Source of the DNA: Odontesthes bonariensis
Lineage: Eukaryota > Chordata > Actinopteri > Atheriniformes > Atherinopsidae
NCBI RefSeq assembly: GCF_027942865.1
Contig: NC_134510.1
Location: 24,731,209-24,795,208, forward strand
Direction: 5' to 3'
DNA: 64,000 nt
Under the pieces are notes generated by a model. The model was given only the letters and a program-made list of their open reading frames with translations. It searched no databases and had not been told where the DNA came from. Within the stretch, counting starts at the first letter, position 1. Every line of letters begins with the position of its first letter. Below are positions 1-27,695 of the stretch, piece after piece. The translations under genes were made by a program, and so were the position numbers.

Positions 1-15534
<15,534 letters not shown>

Positions 15535-16150
15535 GGACAGCTCTGAGGGGAAGGAGTGGACAAATATGGGAGAAAAACAAGGAGCGAAGACCAGGGCTGT
15601 GATAGTCTCTCACATCAGGCTAAAGGAGAGATGCGAGGGAGGAGGAGAGAAATCTGTGGAGAACCTCTGAAACCTTCACTCCATGAGGATGTGGTGAAGA
15701 TGGCACTGTGAGAAGTAATGGGATTAAGATGGAGGGCCAGCTTGAGGGATGAGGCATGTTCAGGACTTTGGGGCGCTTTTTCTTTTCTTTTTTTTTTGAC
15801 AATGAAAGGAGAAGAAAAATTGAGGCAAAATGGAGACTCTAAAAGGTGTGAGGGGGAGGTAGGATGTCAGTTTGATGAGAAATGGAGGAAGAGAGAATGA
15901 GAGGAGGGGTTGAGAAAGGAGGAGAAATAACTAAGAATAATTATATGAACTCCTAAATGGAATCCTCTCCAATTACTGCGAAAGGCCTTTTATTCTCTCT
16001 TCCTCTTTCCTTCCCCTTCTCCGAATCTCTCCCTCCCTTCATCAGGAATTAATGACCATGACTTTTTATCCTTATGATGTATTTTCTACATGAATGCTAA
16101 TTGTGTGTTAACGAGCATCCCTTTAACAGAAGGTTCGATCAATACGACCA

Positions 16151-16152
<2 letters not shown>

Positions 16153-16197
<45 letters not shown>
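16153..16197. repeat. (AT)n microsatellite
   Basis: About 22 uninterrupted AT units in the kcnn3 3'UTR or flank, followed by an A-rich stretch. Confidence 0.95.
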
Positions 16198-16199
<2 letters not shown>

Positions 16200-17375
16200 A
16201 AAAAAAAGAAAAATAAGCAACTAGCGGCATGCGCCACATACACAACACATGCAATACAAGTTAGCACAGACATAATTACACAATCACTCATAAAGTGGAC
16301 CCTATTTACACACACTAAATGCACTAGCCCACGTGATAACACTAAAGCCTATACTGCCAAGCACTTGATGCACTATCTCCATAGAGCACTGCCACCCTGT
16401 AAAAAAAAAAGGGGGGAAAATCATCTAAACAACTTATCCTGTGTGGGTGTGAGCTGATGCAGTAGTTTAGACTTACGATGCATGGTTGTGACATTTTAAC
16501 TACTCAGCTTGGAGAATTGGGACCGGTCACCAAGTGACAGATATTATAGATGAAGCTGGAATAAGAAGGGGGACGTGAGTCATCATCATAGTGTCTATTT
16601 GTGATGCTGAAGACAGGAGCAGATGGTAAAATAAGACAACACAACTACAACAGGACTTTATTACTGCATTCACTTATTCACATGCTGAACTTAGCTGAGG
16701 TTTAAGTGGAGTCGTAGGTTTGTTGTGTTGAGATGAGACTCAGACAGTAGACTATTAATAGTTGTATCAAGTGCATTATTTGTGTTGGGTGGTTGTTGGA
16801 GGAAAGAAGCAAACGTCTCTTTAAACTGGAATTTGAACCAGTCGATACATTTCATAGATGACATATAATGAAAAATATTGACTCCACACAGTCAGTTATT
16901 TGCACAAACTTAACGCTCTTCATTTAGTGTGAGTTATTCTCTCATGATATTGAATTTACTACCCAGAGGTCTACCACACAGTTAATGTTACAATCAAAAG
17001 TTTCTCCAACAATAAAAAATTATCTTCTTTTGTTTGCCGAAGTCATTTGGAGTCCGACTGACTGAGATGCTGTATTATATTTTCTTTTCTTTCATTCTCT
17101 CAGATAATGTTGTACTTAGAATGACTTTAATGTTGGCTTCACATACTTGTTAACAGTCCAAAATTGACTTAGCTGTATCATTATAAGTTGACTTGATTAA
17201 TACATTTTCCGTGCATGACTCTGTCCACGACCCTCACTTTGCTGCCATTCTTTATCAGACTTGCGGTCCTCTCACTGTCATCATGAATGTATTCTGTGCA
17301 AACGAAAAAAAAAAACACCCAGAAAAACACCCTCGCTTTCTCGATCACTTAAACTGCCATGCACATATTTCACAG

Positions 17376-17396
17376 ATACACACACACTCACACACA

Positions 17397-17431
<35 letters not shown>
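17376..17431. repeat. (CA)n microsatellite
   Basis: About 28 CA units with a few CT interruptions at its left side. Confidence 0.95.
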
Positions 17432-17433
<2 letters not shown>

Positions 17434-18065
17434 CAACAACCAAAGTGCTCTCTCTTAAATGGACTTCAATAAGAGGCAGGGAACGCTGCTGTCACTGGGG
17501 ACAAAAGATAACAGAAGCAAGCGTTGCAGATACCTTGACAATATTTCTGAGGGAATAACTGTGAAAAAAAAAGATGGCCATGGACTTGTTACAGTGCTGT
17601 GCATGGCCTGCTCTAGAAGAAGGTGGACTACGGATGATCATAAGGGAACACAAATAAACCTTACAAAGGATCAATGGCCATGAAGGAACAGTTGCTCATG
17701 AAATAAATAAGATATATCTGAAATGAGTCGTAAGGTTGCGATGGGAGAAGAAACAAGCCAACCTTTGCTTTGGAGACCATACCGAAAACTAACTTATAGT
17801 GACACGCTGTGGCCGGAATACTGAATTACATGCGCTTGGAATATTGTACAGTATGCTCTTAACAAAATCTAGCTTTGTATTGCTTAGTCTTTTCTACCAT
17901 TATGATTAAACGCAGTTCCAGCTGATATCTTACATTATTAAACTATAGTATTCTTCTCATTCGTCATGACAATTATGATATATCAATACGTTAAATAATT
18001 ATGAACAAGGAAAGTGCCGTTTGAGGTTGAAATTATTTTGTAATTTTATTTTATCAGAGAGAATT

Positions 18066-18071
18066 AATAAA
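18066..18071 (+). terminator. Candidate polyadenylation signal of kcnn3
   Basis: AATAAA in an A/T-rich context about 2.5 kb after the stop codon. Alternative signals lie at 17653 and 17704. Confidence 0.35.
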
Positions 18072-18949
18072 GTATATATCTATAACATTACAGCTTCCAT
18101 GTTTTCTGAGTGGCAGTTATTTATTCTCAGTCTTTTGTGCTGTCAGTGCTCTCAAGAATTAAGGTTAAGATAAAGCACTCTGAAACGAACGAGTCAACTC
18201 GGTGCAGTTAACATATTTCAATCAGTCAGTTTCCAAAATGTGCGCCACCAACACGCATATTCTGTGTTAAGTGTGATAAATTTACTCCTCCACTTTTTGG
18301 ACTGTTGCCAGGCACTCATCACCTCATATCTCTCACTGTGAGAGGATCCCTCCGCTGTAATGTGGCCAACTCATCTCTGGAGGACATGTTTGGCACTTAA
18401 TGTTTGGAATGGAACTGTTTGCTCCGACATGAGGGATATTTACATTATTGAGTTGCCATGATAAGGTTGCCATGGAGTCCGTAGTTCCCAAGTTATGTCA
18501 CCGACACCTGTTTTCATTTGCTCACCGTCTTCCGCAAACAGCATCCAAGGAGAGTGGTAAGTTAGTGTGCACATCAGCAAGCCATTGCGAGGTTATCTAA
18601 ATTAATAAATTGCCCACCAGGCGTTGACATTTAGCTCAAACGAAACAACAGGCAAGTAATGCGAAAGAACAAATGAAAGATTACAGCGTTTGGATACGCA
18701 GTGTAAATAAATGTGCTGTTTGCGGTTACTTGTAATATGTTAATGGATGCTAAAATAAATGAATGTGTGTAAAATTAATTTGAACTGAAAGGACAGTCAC
18801 GTTGTTTAATAAAAAGATGACGCATTTGTGGATGAATGGGTGTAGCTATCTGTGCTTGTATTAATCTGCGTGTATTGACGTACGTGTTGGAAGGTTTCAG
18901 ACCCTTCAAAGTCTCCACAATATGTTTCAGTAACAAGTTTTTGGAGACA

Positions 18950-19740
18950 GTGGTTTAAGATTTTATCAAAATGTATAAAATTTCCATTAATATTAACACC
19001 CTTGACTTTGTACTTGGTTAAAGCACTTTTTGCATCATCAATTCCCTTTGCGCATGACCCTGCATGTGTGGGACACCTGTCTGCTAAACTGGTAAAACCA
19101 ATACCCGAGGACTGAAAAAAAAACACGACTAAGATAATGAACATGAACCTAAAAGTGACAGGGTGAAGAAGAGAAGATAACGGCGAGGATCTGACAAAGT
19201 CTTCCACACTTCTTGTTAGAAATGACCAAGGTGTATCAAGTTGGATGGGGAGTGTCTGCACAGCCATTTTCAGGTCTCTGAAAATATGTTCTACTGTGTC
19301 CAGTTTCACAAAGGATTACTCGTTTTTTTCTACTTTTGTTACCTCCTCTGTCCTCCCAAGTCTTGGCACAGAAATTCCCACAGAATGATGTCGCCATCAC
19401 CATGTTTGACGTGTGGGATAGTATTAAAGAGGTGATGCCTGACTTCTTCGACACATGTTGTTGGGAATTATGGCCAAGTAGTTTCATTCTTCTTTCATCA
19501 CATCAGAGGATTTTGCTTATCAGGGCCTGCGAGTCATTCGGATGTCTATTGGCAAAATCCCAGCAGACTGTCATGTGCCTTTTAGTGAGGATTGGCTTTT
19601 GTCTGGCCAGTGTACAACAAAAGAGTGATTGATGAAGTGCCTCAGAGTTCCTCTGTGGAAATAGGAAAACCTTATCTCCACGAGGGAACTCTGAATCAAA
19701 ATCAAATTAGTCTGAAACAGAACAAAATGTGGAAACTTTG
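18950..19740 (-). pseudogene. Decayed Tc1-like transposase, minus strand
   Basis: The minus-strand frame reads KLLGHNSQQHVSKKSG, then SNMVMATSFCGNFC. These match the Tc1 transposase region normally reading like GHN..HVWRK followed by VKHGGGSIMLWGCF. A separate frame gives VEHIFRDLKMAV, resembling the PIENLWRDLK motif close to the last catalytic acidic residue. The two motifs are closer together than in an intact transposase, so an internal deletion is likely. Multiple stops and frameshifts make it inactive. Confidence 0.55.
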
Positions 19741-19844
19741 AATTGTCTAAAAACTTCCCCTGTGTACTGTAAGGAAATTATTCAGTCTGGAGATTGTGAG
19801 TGTCTTCCTCAATTCTCCTTTACCTCTTCACCAATATATAGCAG

Positions 19845-19963
<119 letters not shown>

Positions 19964-20439
19964 ATGAATTGATTATGATGAAGTGAACCTTTTAAGCCTG
20001 ATATGTAAGCGCAACAGCAGTGAATAAAGTGATGTAATGTCTCGGTGGTGCAGAGCCGGTAACAAAGCCTGAGCATATGGCAGAAACCTGACGGAGCTGA
20101 GAGGCAGAAATTCTATTTTGTATTTGTGACAAAAATAAGAGCAATACACACTAATACATGGGGAAAAGGCCATGTTGTTGCTGAATTTACCATAATTGTT
20201 GATACAGCTAAAGACCTGATGAACATTAATGTCTACAATCACGCTGGTGACATTCAGGTCACTCATTCACTCCCACGGCAAGACTGTCTGTCCTATTTTT
20301 TTGTAATCCAATTTAAGAATTGCACATTGTTTTTCAGATGTCTTCATACTCACTGGGTGTTGTCCTTTGGTTGAAGCATGAAATTACATCCTCTTTTATT
20401 TCTAAAGTTTTACATCTCAGGACGTAATAAAATACAATC

Positions 20440-21115
20440 TGGCACTCACCAGGTATGAAAATAAGGGGAAAAAAACCTCAGATGAACAACAGTACATGGT
20501 ACATTATACTATGTCAATATTTATCTCACAAAAACTAAGCCTAAATGCAGAAGCAGGGTGTGAAAAACCCTTAATTGTATTAACACACGACATAAGCAGT
20601 GATCTTAGAGGGGAAAAATGTTACTGTTCATGAATCTGGGTAGTTAAAGGACCATTTACAAACTATTTGGAGTCCATTATTCCACAGTGAGAAAGATGAA
20701 ATGATCAGTCACAAGTGGAAAATACTCAATACAGCGGTCAATCTTCTCAGGAATGAACATCCCAGCAAGGTTCCACCAAGGTCAGACTGTGCAATGCTCA
20801 GAGAAAAATAGAGAAAAATAAAGTTGCATCTAAAACAAACCACAAGACTTCTGGAACAATGTCCTTTGGACAGACGACACCATATCAGCACAAAACACCG
20901 CACCAGCTCTCAAGCACAGTAGTGGAGGGCCGATGATTTGGGCTTGTTTTGCAGTGACAGGACCTGAACACCTTGCAGTCATTGAGTCAACCATGAACTA
21001 AAATGTGAGGCCCATGTGTACAACAGCTAAAGCTTGGGTGACACACAGATCCCAAACACAGCAGCTAAGATTCTCACAGCAAGTTCTGATATATTAAGGG
21101 CCTTGTTTTAAAGAA
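20440..21115 (+). mobile_element. Degraded Tc1-like DNA transposon (copy 1 of a three-copy family)
   Basis: It shares long stretches with copies near 49 kb and 57.5 kb, for example accacaagacttctggaaca and tttgggcttgttttgcagtg. The plus-strand translation MIWACFAVTGPEHL corresponds to the Tc1 WGCF-type transposase region. Frameshifts and stops disrupt it, and the 3' part is lost after the ctaaagcttgg motif. Confidence 0.6.
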
Positions 21116-21674
21116 TGTCTTTCGACTGATGTGTTGTCCGTGATGGAGGTGTTTGAATTAGACGCCTTCCAAGTTCACACCAACACCAGCCCCATATCAA
21201 GTTGGAATCAAATTTACTTGAGCACGAATGCACTGTCACAGCAATTACACTATCTCTCCTCAACATATGAAATTGATTATTTTTTCATAAAAACAGGCTG
21301 CTTCTTTTGGGTGTTCAGCTCAGAGTAAAAATAAAACAGAGTGTCAGGGGTGTGAAAGCCAGGCGGCCTGAGGGGCTGCTCTGCCAAGGGCAAAGCACAT
21401 ACCCAGATGCGATGAGCTTGTCATCTCTGTTATTTACTGGCAGGCCTGGCTGCCCCCAGGGGCTTTCATCATCTCTTATCAGGCTATGTGAATTTTCATG
21501 ATGTTGTCCTATAATTTTAAGGCCAAGGTAATGTCCATTGCCTATGTCTCTGAGTCCCTCACCATTTTTCAAGAAACCCATTTAGTCTGTCAGGATTGCT
21601 GCCTGAGCCAAAGGGAGCAACAGATACATCATAATGGAAACTGGGATACGTTTTTACTCATATTCCAGCCAAAA

Positions 21675-21750
21675 AATAATGAAAGTATTTCATTATTTTA
21701 GCATAATGAAAGTATTTCATTATTTTTATAATGAAAGTATTACATTATTT
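21675..21750. repeat. Three tandem copies of a 23-25 bp palindromic unit
   Basis: The unit aataatgaaa-gta-tttcattatt has 10-bp inverted arms. It occurs three times in tandem with slight decay in the third copy. Confidence 0.75.
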
Positions 21751-24369
21751 TTGTGTGAAAGAAAATTTTATTACACGGGAATATTTTACTGAAAGCAAAA
21801 GACAGGATTTGCCAAGCATAGAACACCAGAATGCCCATTAACAGAGTGAACAAAACACACTTTTTTTTTATTACGAAACAAAGAGCAATATTAAAGCTGA
21901 TCACTTCCCAAAATGAAGGAGTTTAATCTTTCAAATCTCTTGGCAGCTGAGGCTCAGTGGGGACAAGTTGTACACTAACAACAAAGTTTGCAGTTCATTC
22001 CACATATTGAAAACGACAATAAACCTCAAGTGGCTCGTTGCCATAGACGCACAGCTCGTGGGTGAATGAGAGGCAACTTACGGGCACTTTGGATAAAAGC
22101 ACCATGCTGCAGAGATGCTGTCCTTTTAAAAACACTACATATCACTTTGAATGGGAGGATAGGAAGTTACACCTGACAACGATAATTTTGACACACGAAA
22201 GCAGTGTCTCGACAGGATGCGTCTGATTCCCATCCAACTATCTATCCTAATCTTCATCCATCATGAAAAACTAGTTTTTCTACTTTTCTTTACTTCTACA
22301 GGGATTCTAGTGGCTGATTTGTTTAGACAAACTGTACTGAAAGGACATCATGTGAAAGAAAACGTACAATTGGTTTACCCTGAAATAATGTTGTTTGATT
22401 TGAGAGATTGAATGTTTAAGCTAAATTCTGCATTTTTTCATGAGATCCGGTGTCTTCTCCAAGATGTTTTGGCTAAAAGTGACTCATGACATCCGATCAC
22501 CAGTTCGTGGTTCCAGATCTGTGAAGTTCAGTTTAAAAAAGCCTAAAAGATGAACAAATATGTATTTTTTTTATTTATGTTTCTGTATTCATTACCAATT
22601 AATTGACTCTTTATTGATTATTAGTTTTAATATTTAAATTATCTAGAAAATAAAGTTTTCAGTCGACTTCAGAGAAAAATACTCCCAATGAAATGTTGAG
22701 TTTAGTTTGTTTGAGTGAAAGTATAAAATTGTCTTAAATGTGAGAACATAACTCAGTATAGAGCAAATACCTCTGACTGGAAGTCACCTCCACTGAGAAG
22801 TAACACAAGTTGCTTGTGTGATTTCCACATGTATCTTTTCTCTTCGGCCTCACTGATTCTCCTAAACTCTGTGAGCTCCTGATGCTCGGCGGAGACCGGC
22901 TGCTTTTCAGGACTAAAAGCACCCAATTCCACACGCCTGCCGTTTACTAATGTGCGTGCATGACAAGTAAGAGAAAGAGGAGGAGAACATACTGGTATTG
23001 GAGGTCAGCTGCCATTATCACTTGCCGGAGATGCTTAATGATCATGTGGTTTTACATGTCCGTTGTAATGTCATCATTTATACAATCAGTCTAAATGTCA
23101 CCAGGTTCTGGCGGCGGAGGACTCACGGGCGCATCTCTGCCTCTGACTTCTCAGTGCAGAGTTGATCTGCACAGCAAGCCTTTTCTGAGTCAACATATTA
23201 CCTCAAAGCAGGCTTTGAGCAGTTTGACAGTACACAAGAAAACATGTGCACACACTACTGCATACTCTCTGTCATTGTCTTTGGCATGCATGAGCGATTT
23301 TCCCTATACGTGAGAGCATTTTCTGAGATTGCTTCACAAAGATTCTGTTCATTGTTCTCCTATGTGTAGTTATGTGGGGAGGCTGCTTTGTGAGCTGCAC
23401 TGTGAGGTTGCCGTGGTGATGATGAAAGAAGAAATACTGCAATTCACAAAACCGATACACTTAACTATCAAAACACGACTGCAGGTAAAGTTGTTGGCTG
23501 CAGACACACAAACGAACACACGCAGACTGTGAAATATGAAACTTCCCCTCAAGCTAAAGCAAAACATACTTTCAAAAATACTCCATTCGTCATCATCTCT
23601 TCATCAGATGCCCTCAGATAATTCTTGCCCCCTTTGAGCCCCCTGACCCTGCTCCTTCTAGCACACCCATCCTCATGGAAAGCGCATACCATTTCCTCTC
23701 TTTGGTAGCATTTTGTCTTTGTTTGCATACCTTTTACCACTTAAATGCTTTAACAGTCAACAGCTCCACACCCCCAGAACTTTTCTTAACCTCAGCACTT
23801 TAGCGTCTTACATTAGTGCTCACCCTCATTTACTTACTGCCAAGCCTCCTTTCTCAGACACCTACGTAGACATTTTCACTTAATGTACACACTTAACGCA
23901 GGACTCAACGTGCAAAATACATGACTAAGGAATTTCTGTCAAAATGCATTCAGGCCCACTTTTAGTTCAGTTAACCTTTTTCACGCTAAGTCCATTAGAG
24001 ATATAACTGAATCAGTGTAACTCTGCTGGAAGAGAGGCTTTCAATGTTTTTTAAAAATAATCACCTGGGCTTTTCTTGACATAACCAATCAGCTTGTAGA
24101 CTTTCGAATATTTACCCAGTCCATGCTTTAGTTTAGTGTACAGTCAGCTTCCTGAGCATTAAAACCTAGCACATCCTGTCTGCTCTGCTGAGCTTTTATG
24201 TCTTGAAATCAATAAATGTTTTATGTAGTTTTAATGCCAAGTCTAAAGAAGCCTGCAACTAAAGAGAAAGTCATACACACGTGTGGACTGCGCATATGTT
24301 TCCAGCCAAGAACTCATTAAAATAGGATGATGGTTCCTAGAGAGAGAAAGCACAGTTTAAATGCTACTC

Positions 24370-24560
24370 GTCCATCTATCCATTTTCTATATCCGCTTAA
24401 TCCAACTCAGGGTCACAGTGGGGCTGGAGCCTATCCCAGCTGTCATTGGGCGACAGACAGGTCGCCAGTCCAGATTGTCTCTGTGTGGCCTCTCTCTGAG
24501 TGAGCGTGAGCTCCACACAGAAAGGCCCCAGCTGGGATTCCAACCAGACACCCTTGCTAC
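24370..24560 (-). mobile_element. 3'-end fragment of a fish non-LTR (RTE-like) retroelement, reverse orientation
   Basis: The phrase ccattttctatatccgctta, followed by ggctggagcctatcccagct and ccacacagaaaggcccca, is the complement of a very common fish LINE 3' end. There is no coding capacity. Confidence 0.5.
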
Positions 24561-25518
24561 TCAATTAATCTCTATCAAGAGTAAAAATGACACATCTGTA
24601 TGTGGTTCGGGTTTCTGTGCAGGTAGCATCAGTGGAGCCAGGTCTTACCTTTGTCACCTTCAGCTGCAACAGTTTTGGCTCCATGGCAACACTGACCACC
24701 CACACACCCCTCAGGCTGCATAAAGGCGACATGTCTGTATGTGTGTGTGAGAGAAAGAGAGCAGAAGTTGTAGATTAACCTATTTTTTTTCAGACTGTTC
24801 GTTTAAATCAGGATGAAGGGAGTGATGAGGTTTTTAATTATACCACAGGGGACTTAAGCTTTGCTTCCTCCTCTCATAGGACATCCACTGACATAACTGA
24901 CATAACTGGGCTACCTATAACTCGACTGCATATTAAACTCACAGCCAGGGTACAGTGCCGCTTAGATGTTAGATTTTTAGTTTCTGTTATCTCTCCGATT
25001 TATTTTCAGTTGTTCTTTCAGTCTCTCAGTGAATTTGAGGCAGGTCTATTAAGAGTATTTGGCCTGGCAGGAAGTGGAGGCAGACGGCCAATTAGAGCTC
25101 AGGACTTTCCAATTTCATAATAGCAGTGCTGCCCATCTGGCTGTAAGTATTCAGGTAGGACTCTGGTATGCAGTTTAAATCAAATGAGATATTTTTAGCA
25201 TCACAGACATACTCAGTGTGTATGCCCAGTCGCTGGTGTTTTTCAGTGTTGCATTTTTCTGGCTCCAAGACAGCAGCCATCGGAGAGAAGAAGAGGTTTT
25301 CTCTGTGTCTGATCTGCTCTTCCCCTGCCTTCTCCTTCTCTTTCAAACCCAAACCCTGCCTTCATACCTGGTACACCCCTAGCACGGCAAGCTCCCTCCT
25401 TTAGTCAGAATTTTTCCTCCGCCCTGCCCTATCTTACTCACCTGCTCCCTATGCTATACCTCCCTGTGCTTATCACACTTAGCACTCATTGGCAGATGCT
25501 CAGGTACATGCATGAAAC

Positions 25519-25544
25519 CACACACACACACACACACACACACA
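25519..25544. repeat. (CA)n microsatellite
   Basis: About 13 CA units. Confidence 0.9.
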
Positions 25545-27672
25545 GGGGATTACGCTAGAATTTCTTATTAATTTGAACTCTGCACTGGCCTCCTCGTTGC
25601 CCCTTCCCATCCCTAAGTTACTTTGGATGAAAAGGGAAGTTGGTTTCTATGGCAACCGTCTGTGTCTGTATTGGAAGGGAGTTTCCGAACACAGACTAGA
25701 AAGGATGCCGAGCAAAAGGAGTGACCAACACACACACACTGATACACTCGCATGTATGTATTTGTATTACTTTTGGTTAGCAATCACCACTGTCACTCAG
25801 TTTATTTACAATGAGTCCAGAAAAGCTGTTGATTTCTGCAGGCAGAGGCAATGATATATCATAAATTGAACATTCTAGTTAACATGAGTTTTTCAGAAGC
25901 ATAATGATTGAATCACTTAAAAAGAAATGTTCTACTTTATCATGCGTTCAAGCTCCTGTTAATTGTATTAACATTCATGGATTTTGGGCTCTTTTGTGCA
26001 TCCCTGGGTGTGTTACATTGATTTTTTTTAAATCTATTTGTTGCATAGTGTCTCTCATTTAATAGCCTACTCATTTCATATTTAATCAGATTTTCTGTGT
26101 AGCGTTCACATGCTTAGTGATATGCTTTTGTCTGCATCTACATGGTGTTGCTGCGGTGCCCAACCTCACTTTGCAAAGGAATGTAGGTCAGGTGTACTGG
26201 AGACTGTAAATTGTCTGTTGTTGTGTATTTTGTGTGCTCCCTGCCTCCGTATGGCTGTCTGGGAAGGAATGTATGGGGATAGACAAGAGCATAAATGAAA
26301 AGATGAACAAATGAACAATGAAATGAATGGAGCTAAATAGAACATTATACCAGACCTTGAAACCCTGAGGCACAACATGGGATTTTCATTCACATACTTT
26401 CCACATTTTTCCATTTTGTGTCATATCATTCTCATTCTTTGCACCCCTTTTTTTAAAACAACTGCTGGAATACAAATGAATGCATTCAGCAAATTGATTT
26501 TTCTTTTTTTTCTGACTGCGCAGTCCTTTGATAATCCATTTGATGTCTCTGTCTAAACCTGCTTGGTAAAAACTGAGTGGCATCTGGCAAGTGATTATAC
26601 AGTATATTCAAATTTTCTGAGCCTCTTCCTTATGTTAGCCATCGAAAACAATCTTAATGCATCATCTGTCTCCTCCACAAGAAACCTGCCTGCTATTCAA
26701 CAGAAGCAGGTTGCTCAAACATCCTCAATGGCTGGAACATGCTGTGTTTGCATCCTCTCCCACTCGGCTTCTTTTCCTCATTTTTCCAAATTGTGTGAAC
26801 AAACATATCAAGTGTGTTTTCACCAAAACCTAGCTACACTGAAACCTGTCCTTTCCCTCCAGGGCCATGTAGTCAGAACTCCTAGCTAGCAGGGTACAAT
26901 CTGACAGCCTTAGATCCTTTTGACTACTCAAACTGCAGCTCATTGACTCCATAAAGGTTCTTTCACACACAGCACTGGCAGAGACATTCTCAACATGCAG
27001 ACTATTTAAGCTGCACAGCCAGAATAATTAATGCAGGAAATGATCACAGACAGGAATGATTAATTTCAGGCTCTGACAAACTGACATGACTGATTGTTTT
27101 TACCAGGTCACCAGGCTTTTAACGCTCACGGCCACTCAGGAGGAGCATCCATCACAGTGACCCTCACTCCTGCAGAGGTGGTGTGCAGTGAGTGTGTGTT
27201 TCTGGTTGTTTCTGTGCATGCAAGTTCGTGCGCAGTGCAGATATATGTGTTTTGTTAACCTAATGTTTACTAATTTATCAACTTATTGACTGTGGTGCAC
27301 AGGGGCCACTAAACTCTCGGAAGGTCAAAGCTATATAACAGAGCAGACCCACCCCAGACCTCAACGACTTTCATGGTTTCACCCATCATAATCGCATGTG
27401 TACTCATATTTAATCACATTTGTCATCTTTTTACTTTACAGTTGTCCAGCTGCAGTATCTTTCTCTGTCTAGCTGTCTTCTGTTTGTTCAGTTTAAAAAT
27501 GTTTTGAAGGCAAAATGTTTTCTTATTCTTGTTTGATGCAAGATTTTGAGACTGTCCTTCGCCCAAAATGGCCTCTGGGGTGCATCTGTTCACGCAGGCT
27601 GATACAACCTATAATATTTACGTTTGAAGAATATTCAAACTCCAGTGTTTGCAAGAGTGAATAAGTGTGATT

Positions 27673-27684
27673 TGTAAAAATGGC
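27673..27684. repeat. Target-site duplication, left copy (Rex3)
   Basis: tgtaaaaatggc here is repeated exactly at 30903-30914, just after the (GATG)n tail. Confidence 0.75.
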
Positions 27685-27695
27685 ACAAGACCTCT

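Larger units (their letters stand above)
15535..18090 (+). other. kcnn3: Putative kcnn3 3' untranslated region
   Basis: No further coding signal follows the stop codon. AATAAA polyadenylation signals occur near 17653, 17704 and 18066. The last is followed by an A/T-rich stretch and is a plausible end. The region also holds an (AT)n and a (CA)n microsatellite. The true 3' end cannot be set from sequence alone. Confidence 0.4.
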
